Shown here piece by piece: positions 1 through 9,370 of a stretch of DNA of 64,000 nt. Both the position numbers and the translations under genes were made by a program. Numbering within the stretch: position 1 is the first letter of the stretch; every line of letters starts with the position of its first letter. The notes below the pieces were generated by a model that did no database searches, was not told the DNA's origin, and was given only the letters and a program-made list of their open reading frames with translations. Origin of the DNA: Cylindrospermum stagnale PCC 7417 (GTDB taxonomy: Bacteria > Cyanobacteriota > Cyanobacteriia > Cyanobacteriales > Nostocaceae); the NCBI RefSeq assembly GCF_000317535.1, contig NC_019757.1:4553501-4617500 (forward strand). Reading direction: 5' to 3'.

Positions 1-1851
1 TACGAACCAGCAACCGAAGAAAACCTCAAAGATATTTTGTTGATTGATGCTCCCAGCGAAGTTCCACCACTGCACTTAAACATTATCAACAACCTAGTTG
101 ATCAACCCATCACCATTCCAGCTTCTGAGACTGATGGTCTAGTCACTCTAGACAATTACCACTTTAAACTTAAGTTCAATCCCCAAGTCTTGGTCACAGC
201 AGAAAACATTCAACTTCAAAATAGCAACTGGGTACTCGCACACGCTAAAGAAGCAGGAAGTTCTTCTGATGGGCTTTATCTGTGCTTGAAAGGAGAAGAT
301 ATTATCCTCGAAAGTGATAAGCCAATCGAATTGACTTTCAATGGGGTAGGAGCGACAGATTTTCAAACAGAAACAAGGACATCAGGAACATCAGTTGAGA
401 TGAGTTGGGTGTTGCAAATTGAGCAATTAGCCCAATCACTAGACGGGGAAGAACACGATGGCGAAAGGGAAACTCTCACCCTTACCCCTAGAGCGCCTGG
501 TGACTCTGATGGATATGAAACTACTAGTACGAAAACTCTTGAAAAAGTCAAGCAGAAAGGCAAACCAAACATTCCCCTAGCTGTTGGATTTGCCGGCTCT
601 AATCGGGTTCTCAACACTAACAGCGAAGAAAGCAATCTACAATTGCGAATCACTAACACAGCTGAACCCGGTAGTCCCAACATTATCTTTTATTACGATA
701 GCGACACCACTAAATGTTCTCAACTGGGAATTGCCCTTGAAGTAGGAGACACAACTGCATTTCCTTGGGTGCTGGGAACAAAAGACGATGTGAATAACAT
801 TACAATGTCCATTGCTGGTAACAAGTGGAAGCAACTTAGCGACAAACCAACGGAAGTAATAGTTGGAGGAGTCAGCGCCCTGGAGTGGACATTCATCCCC
901 AACTCAGCCAATGTAGAGTTAGCTGCTCAGGAAACTATCTTAGTAGACATTCAAAAAATTAAAACGGCTCATCCAACGGGTGCAACTAAGTTGAACTTGC
1001 GCTATCAGTATGTGCCAGAGTATCAAGATGGGGAGTTTGTCTGCGCGATAGAAAAAACGCCTTTGGTATTTCATGACTATAAGGTAGGCATTGGGACAAC
1101 CCAACCCAAAGAAAGCTTACATATTAAAGCGGGTAATTTAAGGATAGAAAATACCGACGCTTCTACAAATGGGGAAATTCAAACAAATGGTACTCTTGTC
1201 CTGCGTTCAAATGTGGACAAGACTGAAGATTTGTCAGTGAAGTTCTTCAACCAGACTAATCAGACCGTACCTTTAATGGTATTGCATAAAGATGGCAAGT
1301 TGGGTATTGGTACGGCAAGTCCTGAAGCCAAGTTACATGTAACAGAAACAATAAAAGCTAAAAATGTTGAGGTAATAGAGACAGTAACCGCTAAAAAGAT
1401 TGTGGCGGATGGGGCTGTTTTTACAGGGATGATTTTGATGTGGTCGGGAGCAGCGGATAAAATCCCGGCTGGTTGGGCGCTGTGTAATGGAACGAATACA
1501 ACACCGGATTTGAGAGATCGCTTTTTAGTTGGTGCGGGAAAGGATTACCCAGTTGGAAATACAGGAGGTCTTAAAGAAGTCATCTTAACTGAGGAGCAAA
1601 TGCCTAGTCATAATCATGGTGTTGATGATCCTGGTCACACTCATTCTATTGAAATGAGAGATAGTAGCAGCGATCTCCAGCCTACATCCCTTCCTCTCTA
1701 TGCGAGAAATGACATTAATGACGGAAATAGAAAAGGAACTAACAGCGCAACAACTGGAATTTCTATTCTATCCAAAGGAGGTGGTAAAGCCCATGAAAAC
1801 AGACCACCTTATTATGCTCTGTGTTTCATTATGAAAGTGGATATTCCCTAA
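1..1851 (+). CDS. Phage tail collar domain protein (5' end outside window)
   Basis: The frame is open from base 1, so the N-terminus lies before the window; the first internal start-like codon is a TTG at 37. The visible part is about 616 residues. The first two thirds look beta-rich and are not recognised. Two copies of a [VL]GIGT-x2-P-[KE]-x-[SK]-LH motif follow, a pattern common in tail-fibre and adhesin proteins. The last 140 residues are a tail collar domain: a GWALCNGTNTTPDLRDRF-type block, a MPSHNHG motif and a terminal HENRPPYYAL motif, as in microcystin-dependent-protein homologues. The likely role is a trimeric fibre or adhesin subunit. Whether it belongs to a prophage, a contractile injection system or a free-standing exported protein cannot be decided here. 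Confidence 0.8.
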   Translation, partial: YEPATEENLKDILLIDAPSEVPPLHLNIINNLVDQPITIPASETDGLVTLDNYHFKLKFNPQVLVTAENIQLQNSNWVLAHAKEAGSSSDGLYLCLKGEDIILESDKPIELTFNGVGATDFQTETRTSGTSVEMSWVLQIEQLAQSLDGEEHDGERETLTLTPRAPGDSDGYETTSTKTLEKVKQKGKPNIPLAVGFAGSNRVLNTNSEESNLQLRITNTAEPGSPNIIFYYDSDTTKCSQLGIALEVGDTTAFPWVLGTKDDVNNITMSIAGNKWKQLSDKPTEVIVGGVSALEWTFIPNSANVELAAQETILVDIQKIKTAHPTGATKLNLRYQYVPEYQDGEFVCAIEKTPLVFHDYKVGIGTTQPKESLHIKAGNLRIENTDASTNGEIQTNGTLVLRSNVDKTEDLSVKFFNQTNQTVPLMVLHKDGKLGIGTASPEAKLHVTETIKAKNVEVIETVTAKKIVADGAVFTGMILMWSGAADKIPAGWALCNGTNTTPDLRDRFLVGAGKDYPVGNTGGLKEVILTEEQMPSHNHGVDDPGHTHSIEMRDSSSDLQPTSLPLYARNDINDGNRKGTNSATTGISILSKGGGKAHENRPPYYALCFIMKVDIP

Positions 1852-1990
1852 ACTTGGCTATTCGCTGATCGAGATACTTTTTTGATGGTAGAACGGGGTG
1901 TATCTGCTACCTAAAACACCTTAGCAGCCAGCCCCGAACATTGCCAATTCTAGGCTTAAAATCTAAGAATTAGGAGAAATTGATAAGACG

Positions 1991-3094
1991 ATGAATAATG
2001 TTTTACCTGCTGAAATCAAAACTCAATTAAGTAAAATTCTTGGGCAAAATATTCAAATATTTTCTTGCGAACCACTGAATGTTGGAGCAACTTATTGGGT
2101 GGATAGAATTAAACTGGAGGGGACAAGACAAAATTTCACTTCATTGATTGTTAAATACGTTAATCCAACAAATTTAAATTTTAATAACGAGCAGATCGAG
2201 ACAAAAGCAGAGTATATCGAAGAACGATTTAACTATATTTTCCTCTCCAAAATTCGTGATTTTTTTCCTTTATTCCCAAAATTAATTGCTGAGGATCAAA
2301 ATTTACTAATCTTAGAAGATTTAGGTGAAAGTGAATATTCTGAGCCGCCAGATCAATCTATTTTGAAAAATTTAGCAACTGTTGTTGCTAAACTCCATGC
2401 TGCTACAGCTAACCAATATCCTTTATTTCAACAAATGAGAAAGGAAGCTAATTTAGACGATATTGATAGAAGAATGTATAGCAAGGATTATTATGATATT
2501 TTGTTTGCTACAGGGGCTATACAAATTAATTGGTATTGTGATTTTTTAAATATAAAACGACAAAATTATGAAATCTTGATTAATCAAATCCAAGATACTA
2601 TTAGTAATCCAGAGGTCTTTCATGCTTTTATTCATCATGATTTAGTCTCACCAAGACAATTTGTTTATGTTAAAAATCAAGTTTATTTAATCGACTTTGA
2701 ACATGCTCAATATTCTCATGCTTTTTTAGATATTGCTAAAATATTGGTTGGCTCAATTGAATGGAATAGAAAAGAAGAGGTATATTTTATCAATCATCCT
2801 AACTTTCCCAGAGAAATACTCGATATTTATCGCCTTGAATATAGTAAATATCGTGAAATAGAGTTTGATGATAAAGTTTGGGAAATGAATTTAAGTAGTG
2901 CTTTGATACACAGTACCTTATCTGTTTTGGGAGAATTATTCAAAATTCCATCTGATTTGAAGCCAAGGGAAAGTATTGAAGCAAATATAAAACTTTTAAT
3001 TGATAGATTAATTTATTTATTAGAAGGTAACGATTATCATCAAGAATTAAAAGAAATACTAAATACATTAAATTCCCGGATTGTTTATGTTTAA
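1991..3094 (+). CDS. Phosphotransferase of the aminoglycoside/choline kinase (APH) fold
   Basis: A 367-aa protein with kinase-fold landmarks of the APH family: an N-terminal lobe with VGATYWVDRIKL, a LLILEDLGESEYSE hinge-like block, the catalytic-loop-like HHDLVSPRQF near residue 217 and the metal-binding LIDFEHAQYSHAFLDIA. The usual catalytic-loop Asn is replaced by Gln in this reading, so the substrate and activity are uncertain. The gene is markedly more AT-rich than its neighbours (many AAT, ATT and TTA codons), which suggests separate acquisition. It starts at an ATG 139 bases after the collar gene; an AGGAG lies 14 bases upstream, farther than ideal. The substrate is unknown. Confidence 0.7.
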   Translation: MNNVLPAEIKTQLSKILGQNIQIFSCEPLNVGATYWVDRIKLEGTRQNFTSLIVKYVNPTNLNFNNEQIETKAEYIEERFNYIFLSKIRDFFPLFPKLIAEDQNLLILEDLGESEYSEPPDQSILKNLATVVAKLHAATANQYPLFQQMRKEANLDDIDRRMYSKDYYDILFATGAIQINWYCDFLNIKRQNYEILINQIQDTISNPEVFHAFIHHDLVSPRQFVYVKNQVYLIDFEHAQYSHAFLDIAKILVGSIEWNRKEEVYFINHPNFPREILDIYRLEYSKYREIEFDDKVWEMNLSSALIHSTLSVLGELFKIPSDLKPRESIEANIKLLIDRLIYLLEGNDYHQELKEILNTLNSRIVYV

Positions 3095-3289
3095 AATTCA
3101 TTTAAAACGACTATTTTTTTCAAAAAAACCTCCTAAACCTCCGTAATTAGTTGCGGGTTCGGCGATAGAAACCGAGTCTGTTAAACAAAGGTTTATAAAC
3201 AATCATGGAGGTATTGCCTACCTTACTAGAAAAAAGCGATCGCCTTTCCAACTCCCCATTCCCATATATTTAAAATCGGAGCAAAAACA

Positions 3290-6200
3290 ATGACAACCGT
3301 TATCATTGATGTCGATGAATATCAGAACCTTGTAGAAGCAAATGAGTATTTAGCAGATGAACTAAGTATTGGAATTGACCCGATTCCAGATATTCTCAAC
3401 GATTGCCCCCTGAGATATGCTGAGTACACGCGGGATGGCACTGGCTATACAGTTATCTGCAACCTCAGGTTTATCCTCGCTGAAGATGAAGAGGGAGAAC
3501 CAACTAAAGAACTAGAAGCTAGTATTAATATTGAAGTCAAGACAAGTTCACAGCAGAAACTGTATTCGGGTACACTGAGCTATCCTCTCGAAGGAGACAA
3601 GCGTCTCGCTTTCGACCTTCAGTTTAAGAACAGTACAACATCAAGTATTCTGGTTGCGACTAGTGCCATAACAGAAAGTTTCCCCCTAGTTGATTTTGGC
3701 GGTGCGCTACCGGGTCTAGATGGCGTAATTCCTGAAGAGATTGCGATCGGAACCAATTACAATGCTCTGATTGTAATGACAAAATCTGGCTCAACTGTTC
3801 CTTCTACTAGAAAATTTCTCTTAGGGTTTGGCTTTAATGCCGCCGACAATCTTGATATTGACTTATCCCAACTGCCCTTAATCGGTTCACAGTTTCCCGC
3901 AGGCCCAACGGGTAACAACCTGAGTATCCAGCTTCTGATTGCTACTCAAGATTTTACCCAGGCAGAACTCAAACCCATCAACCAATTACTGGTAGACCTA
4001 ACAGCACCTATCCAGATTAAGCCGCCCACTACCGCCTCGCATAAGCTAACCAAGGGCGTCAGCATTGCTGCCTATCTCGAATTAGCGGGGGCATACAAAC
4101 AAAGCTGGTTTGTGCCGTTAGTTAAGCGCACAGGGACGGGTACTCGCAGCCTGAGAGAAGTTGGTAATTATCGGCTCATCGCTTCTACCAGAAGCACTCC
4201 AGAAGAGAGTCCCATCACCTTTGCAGAGAACGGTAACGGTGCTTGGCTGAAGGTGCAACGGTCTTTCGGGCCAGTTCATATAGAAAAAATCGGACTGCTG
4301 TACAAAGATGGGGAAATTCGATTAGTTCCAGAAGCAACTCTCCAGGTATCTCAGTTTCTCCTTTCCCTCAACGCTCTTTCAGTTAGGGCTTCCTTAAATG
4401 ATTTTGCTCCTTATTTTAAGCTTGAAGGATTTGGCTTAGAGTACATCAGCGATAACCTAGAAATTAGTGGCGCTTTTGCCCGTATAGAGAAAGATGGCTA
4501 TGACGAATACTTGGGCATAGCTACCCTGGGAATGAAAGCTAAAGCTAAAGCTCTATCCCTTTCTGCGGTTGGTTCCTATGCTAATCGTGACGGAGAATCC
4601 GCTTTCTTCCTCTATCTAGCGGTGGATTATCCTTTAGGTGGCCCGCCTTTTTTCTTTGTGACGGGACTCTCTGGTGGCTTTGGCTACAACCGTTCTCTGA
4701 CTGTTCCTCCTTTAGAAGAACTTCCCGCTTTCCCGTTAGTTTCTCAGGCGGTTAACGGAGTTGGTTCAATAGATTTTGATGATCCCGGTGCGTCGGTTGG
4801 CGAACAACTAAAAAGCCTCGAGAAGTATATCAAGCTTTCTCCGGGTTCGGGGTTCTTGGCTATTGGGGTGAAATTTACTTCCTTCAAGTTGCTCGATAGC
4901 TTTGGTCTATTGACTGTTGCGATTAATGAAGACAAGTTTGAGGTAAATTTAATTGGTAATTCTCGGCTAGTCGTTCCGGCTAAAGAGTCAGGTTTAGACC
5001 CGGTTGCCCAAGCGGAGATTATTCTCCACGCGCGGTTTGCTCCCAATGAAGGGATTCTCTCGGTTCGCGCCCAGCTTACCCCTGCCTCCTATATTCTCTC
5101 TGGTCTGTGTCAGTTAACTGGGGGCTTTGCTTTCTGTATCTGGTACGCTGGCGAACATGATGGCGACTTTGTGATTACTTTAGGCGGCTACCATCCCGCT
5201 TTTAAAGTTCCCTCTCACTACCCGCAAGTGCCGCGTCTCGGTTACAAATGGCAGATTGATGGCAATACTTCCATTACTGGCGAAGCTTACTTTGCTCTCT
5301 GTTCTCATGCGGTGATGGCTGGCGGAAGATTATCTTTTGACTATGATGATGGTTGGGCGTGGGCTTCTTTGAGTGTGGGGGCTGATTTTTTAATTTGCTG
5401 GAAACCCTACTATTACGATATTCGAGCTTATATCAACATTAGCGCCGGGATTTCTTTTGTCTCTGGCAGTTTGGGGGTTGATCTCCATCTGTGGGGGCCG
5501 GAACTCGGCGGAACTTTTGAAATTAGCTTTTGGATTGCCTCGGTTACAGCTAGGTTTGGCGACCAAGGTTCCCGCGATCCTCTACCCATCATCTGGGACG
5601 ATTTCCGCTCTTCGTTTTTGCCCCCGGATGATGAAATTTGCAGTATCGCCGCTACTGAAGGTATGGTGAAACAACTCAAACGCGGTGAGGAAGAGATTTG
5701 GATTGTCAATCCTCAGCAGTTTGAATTCGTCACTGATGCTTTTATTCCTTCCAAAAAAGCGATCGCAGGCGGACAGGAGAAAGGCAGCGGTGCGGTCTTT
5801 GGCATTAGCCCAATGGGAATTAAAACAACAGATGAATTAGAAACAGAACACCGCGTCACCATCACCAGGAACGGGAGTTCGTTTGAAGACCAATTTACTT
5901 TTACCCCGGTAACGAAAAAAGCACCAACAGCGCTGTGGGGAGAACCTCGTCTCACTGATAAAGGGCGGTTGCAGCTTCCTGAGACGAATGGGCAGCAATT
6001 TATCGATAACACTATCTCCGGTTTCCGCATTGTTCCCGCACCTGAGCTTAACCCTGCCGATACTGAAGATATTAATATTGCTGAACTTCAGTATGACACG
6101 ACGCTTTTTGAGGAGCCTTATTTGTGGGAAACGCTGCCTGCTTTTGGGGCAATTACAGCCACAGATGAGGAACGCAGAGATAAAATTCGGGATACTGTCG

Positions 6201-6316
6201 CTAGTAACACTAACCGCAACGATATCTTAAACGCATTAGGCTTCGATGTTGCCGAAATGGTTAATGTTGATGCGGCGATCGCAGATGCTTTTGTTTTTGC
6301 GCCACAAGTTAAATAA
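3290..6316 (+). CDS. Large beta-rich protein, DUF6603-like
   Basis: A 1008-aa protein without an evident signal peptide. The centre (about residues 330-780) contains alternating hydrophobic strands and glycine-rich turns, with FVTGLSGGFGYNRSL near residue 460. That motif resembles, from memory, the family catalogued as DUF6603; no profile search was possible. The segment from 600 to 760 is rich in Trp, Tyr and Gly and could form a barrel or solenoid. The C-terminal 230 residues look like a separate domain. The ATG at 3290 follows a CGGAG ribosome-binding site. The next gene starts 23 bases after the stop, so the two are probably co-transcribed. Function unknown. Confidence 0.6.
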   Translation: MTTVIIDVDEYQNLVEANEYLADELSIGIDPIPDILNDCPLRYAEYTRDGTGYTVICNLRFILAEDEEGEPTKELEASINIEVKTSSQQKLYSGTLSYPLEGDKRLAFDLQFKNSTTSSILVATSAITESFPLVDFGGALPGLDGVIPEEIAIGTNYNALIVMTKSGSTVPSTRKFLLGFGFNAADNLDIDLSQLPLIGSQFPAGPTGNNLSIQLLIATQDFTQAELKPINQLLVDLTAPIQIKPPTTASHKLTKGVSIAAYLELAGAYKQSWFVPLVKRTGTGTRSLREVGNYRLIASTRSTPEESPITFAENGNGAWLKVQRSFGPVHIEKIGLLYKDGEIRLVPEATLQVSQFLLSLNALSVRASLNDFAPYFKLEGFGLEYISDNLEISGAFARIEKDGYDEYLGIATLGMKAKAKALSLSAVGSYANRDGESAFFLYLAVDYPLGGPPFFFVTGLSGGFGYNRSLTVPPLEELPAFPLVSQAVNGVGSIDFDDPGASVGEQLKSLEKYIKLSPGSGFLAIGVKFTSFKLLDSFGLLTVAINEDKFEVNLIGNSRLVVPAKESGLDPVAQAEIILHARFAPNEGILSVRAQLTPASYILSGLCQLTGGFAFCIWYAGEHDGDFVITLGGYHPAFKVPSHYPQVPRLGYKWQIDGNTSITGEAYFALCSHAVMAGGRLSFDYDDGWAWASLSVGADFLICWKPYYYDIRAYINISAGISFVSGSLGVDLHLWGPELGGTFEISFWIASVTARFGDQGSRDPLPIIWDDFRSSFLPPDDEICSIAATEGMVKQLKRGEEEIWIVNPQQFEFVTDAFIPSKKAIAGGQEKGSGAVFGISPMGIKTTDELETEHRVTITRNGSSFEDQFTFTPVTKKAPTALWGEPRLTDKGRLQLPETNGQQFIDNTISGFRIVPAPELNPADTEDINIAELQYDTTLFEEPYLWETLPAFGAITATDEERRDKIRDTVASNTNRNDILNALGFDVAEMVNVDAAIADAFVFAPQVK

Positions 6317-6339
6317 CTAATCAACAGGAGCCTTCAATC

Positions 6340-8334
6340 ATGCGGACAAAAAATGCCCCAACAGGAAAAGTCGAGTTCATCCAGTACCACCAACCAGTAA
6401 TGGAGAGTGGTGAATATATCCTCACGGTCGAACAAGCGATTGCGCTCCGCGCAGCGCCGGAGGCGATCGCAGTTCCTGACAAAATTAACGAAACCTTCTC
6501 CCGCGAGATTACTTTTGTGGTCGCAGGAGAACGCTTTGGCCCTCTGGCACCAGCAGACATTCATGCAGTTTTCCCTCCAGCCAACACGATCGGCGATCAT
6601 TCTAATGTCCTACCTCATATCACCCTCAAGCGTAGTACCCTCCCTTGGGAACGCTTTCCTGACTCCGGAGTAGTCGATAAAAACCTCACTTGGCTGGTAT
6701 TACTGCTGTTTCGAGAATCGGATTTCACTGATGAGTCAGAAAAACCAAAACTGCAAAGTGTCACCCTCAAAGAATTACTAGCAACTCCCACTAATATCAA
6801 ATTTCCCACAATTACAATCGAACCTGGACAGCACCAAGAAGAGCCAGTAAACGTTATTGATGTCAAAAAGAAATTTTTACAGCCTCTGTTTCCAACTATT
6901 GCCGATCTCGCTTTCCTCGCGCATACCCGCCAAACTAAAGATGCTGATGACAATGCTGAAGGTGAACAACTATCAACGATTTTGTGCGATCGCCTCCCCG
7001 AACCTCAAGGTGTGAGTACTGTCTATTTAGTTTCTGTCGAAGGTCGCTATGGAGATGGAGATGACGGTAGCTTTGATTTCATGGGGGCAGGGGATGAAGA
7101 TTTAATCCGCTTGGTAACCCTAGCTAGCTGGAGTTTTGGTTGCGTTGACCCTGCTCAAAGCTTTACCCAGTTGCTACTCAATCTCAACGGTCAACCCAGT
7201 TCCCCACGACTGCCAATCAACAGCGATCCGGCAGCAGAAAACTTCCTGGTTCAAAGCTATATCCCCCTTCCTCATGCCCTGCGGGAGGGCAGTAAAACCG
7301 TTTCTTGGTATAGAGGCCCGTTGATTTCTGGCTCTCAACCAGACAGCTTTGACCTGCCTGTGCGGGCAGCTGACGAACTGTTGCGCTACGATTCGAGTAC
7401 GGGATTGTTTGATTGTTCTTATGGGGCAGCTTGGCAATTAGGACGTATGCTGACGCTACAAAATCAACGCCTTGCTATTGAACTGTACAACTGGAAGCGG
7501 GAAAATGCCCAAAACCTCAAGCAGTTAGAGCAACAGGTAATTAATCCTCCTCTCCGCAGTTCTCGGCAACTTCGAGAGGAGATTATTTCGATTCCAGAAG
7601 CGATTGCGCGGAGCGCAGTGCCGGAGGCAATCGCCGATTGGTTTAAAAAGTTGGAACTCTTGCAGGGACTTCCCTTTAACTATTTAATTCCTGATGAGCG
7701 CCTTTTACCAGCCGAATCTATTCGTTTCTTTTGGGTTGATTCTGTATGGGTAGACTGCTTGCAAGATGGAGCATTTAGCGTTGGACGGGTGACGCCAACT
7801 GATGTGGAGCAAGATGGCAAGATGCGCTCTAGCAGAGCATTGCGCTCAGATGATAGAACTATTACAGGGTGTATTTTGCGATCGCAAGTTGTCTCTGGCT
7901 GGCCGAACCTACTGGTTGAGGCTTACGATACTGTCGTTAACGATATAGGATTCATTGCACCAGACGAGGCAACTCCTTTAAAACTCTTACGCATGGAAAA
8001 ATTAGCACCGGATGTGTTAATTTGCCTCTTCCAAGGAGAAGTTAAAACAGTGGACATTCACCAAAAACCAGAAGGGATGCACTTTGGTTTAGATGCGCCG
8101 AGTGATGAGTCTGACAAATTTACTAAAAACTTACGGAATCCTGCTGGTGAGGGGAGTGAAGTTTTAATTATCAAGGATATTCCCTGGAGGGATGAAGCTA
8201 AAGGAAATGTCAACATCTCTGCAATGGTTGATGAGATGAAAAAATTATTGCCAGCAGGCGAATTTACTTCAGCACAATTTGGCTTACAAATGATTGAGGG
8301 AGTGCAAAAAGTTAGGTTCCTCTTTACTCCATAA
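6340..8334 (+). CDS. Uncharacterised 664-aa protein, partner of the DUF6603-like gene
   Basis: A soluble-looking 664-aa protein, not assigned to a family. Recognisable blocks include ERFGPLAPADIHAVFPPAN near residue 70, a segment mentioning SDPAAENFLVQSYIPLPHALREG near residue 290, and a C-terminal region with DIPWRDEAKGNVNISAMVDEM. It starts at an ATG with a CAGGAG site 9 bases upstream, 23 bases behind the preceding gene, which indicates one operon. Two copies of a HIP1-containing repeat (6436-6470 and 7600-7634) are translated in frame as AIALRAAPEAIA and AIARSAVPEAIA, so the reading frame tolerates repeat insertions. A hairpin at 8384-8403 may end the operon. No function is proposed. Confidence 0.6.
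   Translation: MRTKNAPTGKVEFIQYHQPVMESGEYILTVEQAIALRAAPEAIAVPDKINETFSREITFVVAGERFGPLAPADIHAVFPPANTIGDHSNVLPHITLKRSTLPWERFPDSGVVDKNLTWLVLLLFRESDFTDESEKPKLQSVTLKELLATPTNIKFPTITIEPGQHQEEPVNVIDVKKKFLQPLFPTIADLAFLAHTRQTKDADDNAEGEQLSTILCDRLPEPQGVSTVYLVSVEGRYGDGDDGSFDFMGAGDEDLIRLVTLASWSFGCVDPAQSFTQLLLNLNGQPSSPRLPINSDPAAENFLVQSYIPLPHALREGSKTVSWYRGPLISGSQPDSFDLPVRAADELLRYDSSTGLFDCSYGAAWQLGRMLTLQNQRLAIELYNWKRENAQNLKQLEQQVINPPLRSSRQLREEIISIPEAIARSAVPEAIADWFKKLELLQGLPFNYLIPDERLLPAESIRFFWVDSVWVDCLQDGAFSVGRVTPTDVEQDGKMRSSRALRSDDRTITGCILRSQVVSGWPNLLVEAYDTVVNDIGFIAPDEATPLKLLRMEKLAPDVLICLFQGEVKTVDIHQKPEGMHFGLDAPSDESDKFTKNLRNPAGEGSEVLIIKDIPWRDEAKGNVNISAMVDEMKKLLPAGEFTSAQFGLQMIEGVQKVRFLFTP
6436..6470. repeat. 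HIP1-containing interspersed repeat, copy 1 (in frame inside CDS)
   Basis: A 35-base GC-rich repeat running from GCGATTGCGC to GGCGATCGC. It is nearly identical to the copy at 7600-7634. Both copies lie in the same reading frame of the 664-aa gene and add a PEAIA-ending peptide. Confidence 0.75.
7600..7634. repeat. HIP1-containing interspersed repeat, copy 2 (in frame inside CDS)
   Basis: Second copy of the 35-base repeat seen at 6436-6470, with a few substitutions (the final GCGATCGC is here GCAATCGC). It is translated in the same frame as copy 1. Confidence 0.75.
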
Positions 8335-8383
8335 CGTTCTTTTTCCCCATGCTGAAAGTCCTTCCCAAGTAAACCGCCTCTAT

Positions 8384-8403
8384 GCACACCCGTGACGGTG
8401 TGC
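8384..8403 (+). terminator. Possible terminator hairpin after the 664-aa gene
   Basis: Arms GCACACC and GGTGTGC with a 6-base loop form a GC-rich stem, followed by a weak GTTTG tract. It lies 50 bases after the stop codon of the preceding operon. Confidence 0.4.
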
Positions 8404-8434
8404 GTTTGTGGGAATGTGAATGGAAAACATATCT

Positions 8435-8464
8435 TGTAGAGACGTTGCATGCAACGTCTCTACA
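8435..8464. repeat. Perfect 30-base palindromic repeat
   Basis: TGTAGAGACGTTGCA is followed directly by its reverse complement, giving a perfect 30-base palindrome. Degenerate relatives with the TGTAGAGA/TCTCTACA ends occur at 20103-20136 and 25763-25793. It lies in the 376-base gap between the 664-aa gene and tetR. The rest of that gap holds the hairpin at 8384-8403 and the tetR promoter. Confidence 0.8.
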
Positions 8465-8646
8465 GTGTGGTGCTATCTATCAATGTTATACCCATGCCAT
8501 AATTATCCCTATTCACCATCGGCAAATATAGGATTCTTGTTTTATTTTGGTTGGCGAAGAGAGCGCTCTGCGCTTAAAAAAGACCATATGAGTGAATCTA
8601 CCTCTTTTGCCTCTTACCTCTCAAATACTCAATTTTTCTGGAACTA

Positions 8647-8675
8647 TTGACAAATCTTTATAAAGTGTTTATCTT
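8647..8675 (+). promoter_or_regulatory. Promoter of the TetR-devBCA locus
   Basis: TTGACA at 8647-8652, a 17-base spacer and TATCTT at 8670-8675 make a near-consensus sigma70-type promoter. The candidate operator at 8681-8700 covers the expected transcription start, as expected for repression by the TetR protein encoded next. Confidence 0.65.
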
Positions 8676-8680
8676 AATCA

Positions 8681-8700
8681 ATAACGAGCGTTCGATATAT
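8681..8700. promoter_or_regulatory. Candidate TetR operator 1
   Basis: ATAACGAGCGTTCGATATAT contains the interrupted palindrome AACG-AG-CGTT and the overlapping CGA-N4-TCG. A close relative (AATAACGAATGTTCGGTATA) lies at 10701-10720 in front of devC. The position downstream of the -10 element and just before the tetR start suggests autoregulation. Confidence 0.55.
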
Positions 8701-8710
8701 AAACCGAGTT

Positions 8711-9322
8711 ATGCCGAAGATTGTTGACCATGAACAATACCGCAAAGAACTACTAGGCAAGTGTTTTGATTTATTTGCCGAAAAAGGCTATGGTTCCATC
8801 ACTATGCGGCAAATTGCTCAAGGTCTACGGGTATCTACAGGGACGCTGTATCACTATTTTCCTAGTAAACAAGCTCTGTTTGAGCATTTAGTGGAAGAGA
8901 TATGTCAGCAGGATTTAAGTGCAGTATTGGCGGAGTTGGGAGGAACGCAAACACTGCAAGAAGGCATAGAAGCACTGGGACGACATATGGTAAAAAACGA
9001 GGATTACTTCGTTAAGTGGACTTATATCTGGGTTGATTTTTGCCAGCATCAAGACTCGAAGCAGGAGGGAAATACTGTGTTTCAGCGTGCCAATCAGCGA
9101 TATCAACAGGCAGCTAAAGATTTTTTTGGCATTCAAGATTCAGCGTTAGCTTCTTTTATAGTCAGCTTTATCGATGGCTTGTTACTAACGAAGTTGCGGG
9201 GTGATGGCATGATTGATATTCCTGCACAATTCGCTTTATTAGGCAATATGCTGACGTTATATTTGCAACAACAAGATTCACATAATCTGGCTAATAAAGA
9301 ACCATTAGCCAGCAGTAAGTAA
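8711..9322 (+). CDS. TetR/AcrR family transcriptional regulator
   Basis: A 203-aa protein. Residues 8-58 form the TetR helix-turn-helix domain: FDLFAEKGYGSITMRQIA followed by the recognition-helix block VSTGTLYHYFPSKQALFEHL. The C-terminal part is the variable ligand-binding and dimerisation domain. The gene lies 48 bases before devB in the same orientation, behind its own promoter and candidate operator. It most likely represses itself and the exporter genes until an export substrate or stress signal is bound. The ligand cannot be inferred. Confidence 0.9.
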   Translation: MPKIVDHEQYRKELLGKCFDLFAEKGYGSITMRQIAQGLRVSTGTLYHYFPSKQALFEHLVEEICQQDLSAVLAELGGTQTLQEGIEALGRHMVKNEDYFVKWTYIWVDFCQHQDSKQEGNTVFQRANQRYQQAAKDFFGIQDSALASFIVSFIDGLLLTKLRGDGMIDIPAQFALLGNMLTLYLQQQDSHNLANKEPLASSK

Positions 9323-9370
9323 TTTAGTTGAAAATATCCACAAAATTAATCTTTTTATTGGGGAAATAAG

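Noticed and set aside
8058-8450. 130-codon minus-strand frame over the end of the 664-aa gene
   Set aside because: It overlaps the coding region and the terminator and palindrome; no start signal and no recognisable motif.
8420-8650. 76-codon plus-strand frame upstream of tetR
   Set aside because: It runs through a palindromic repeat and the tetR promoter region, has no ribosome-binding site and shows no protein-like composition.
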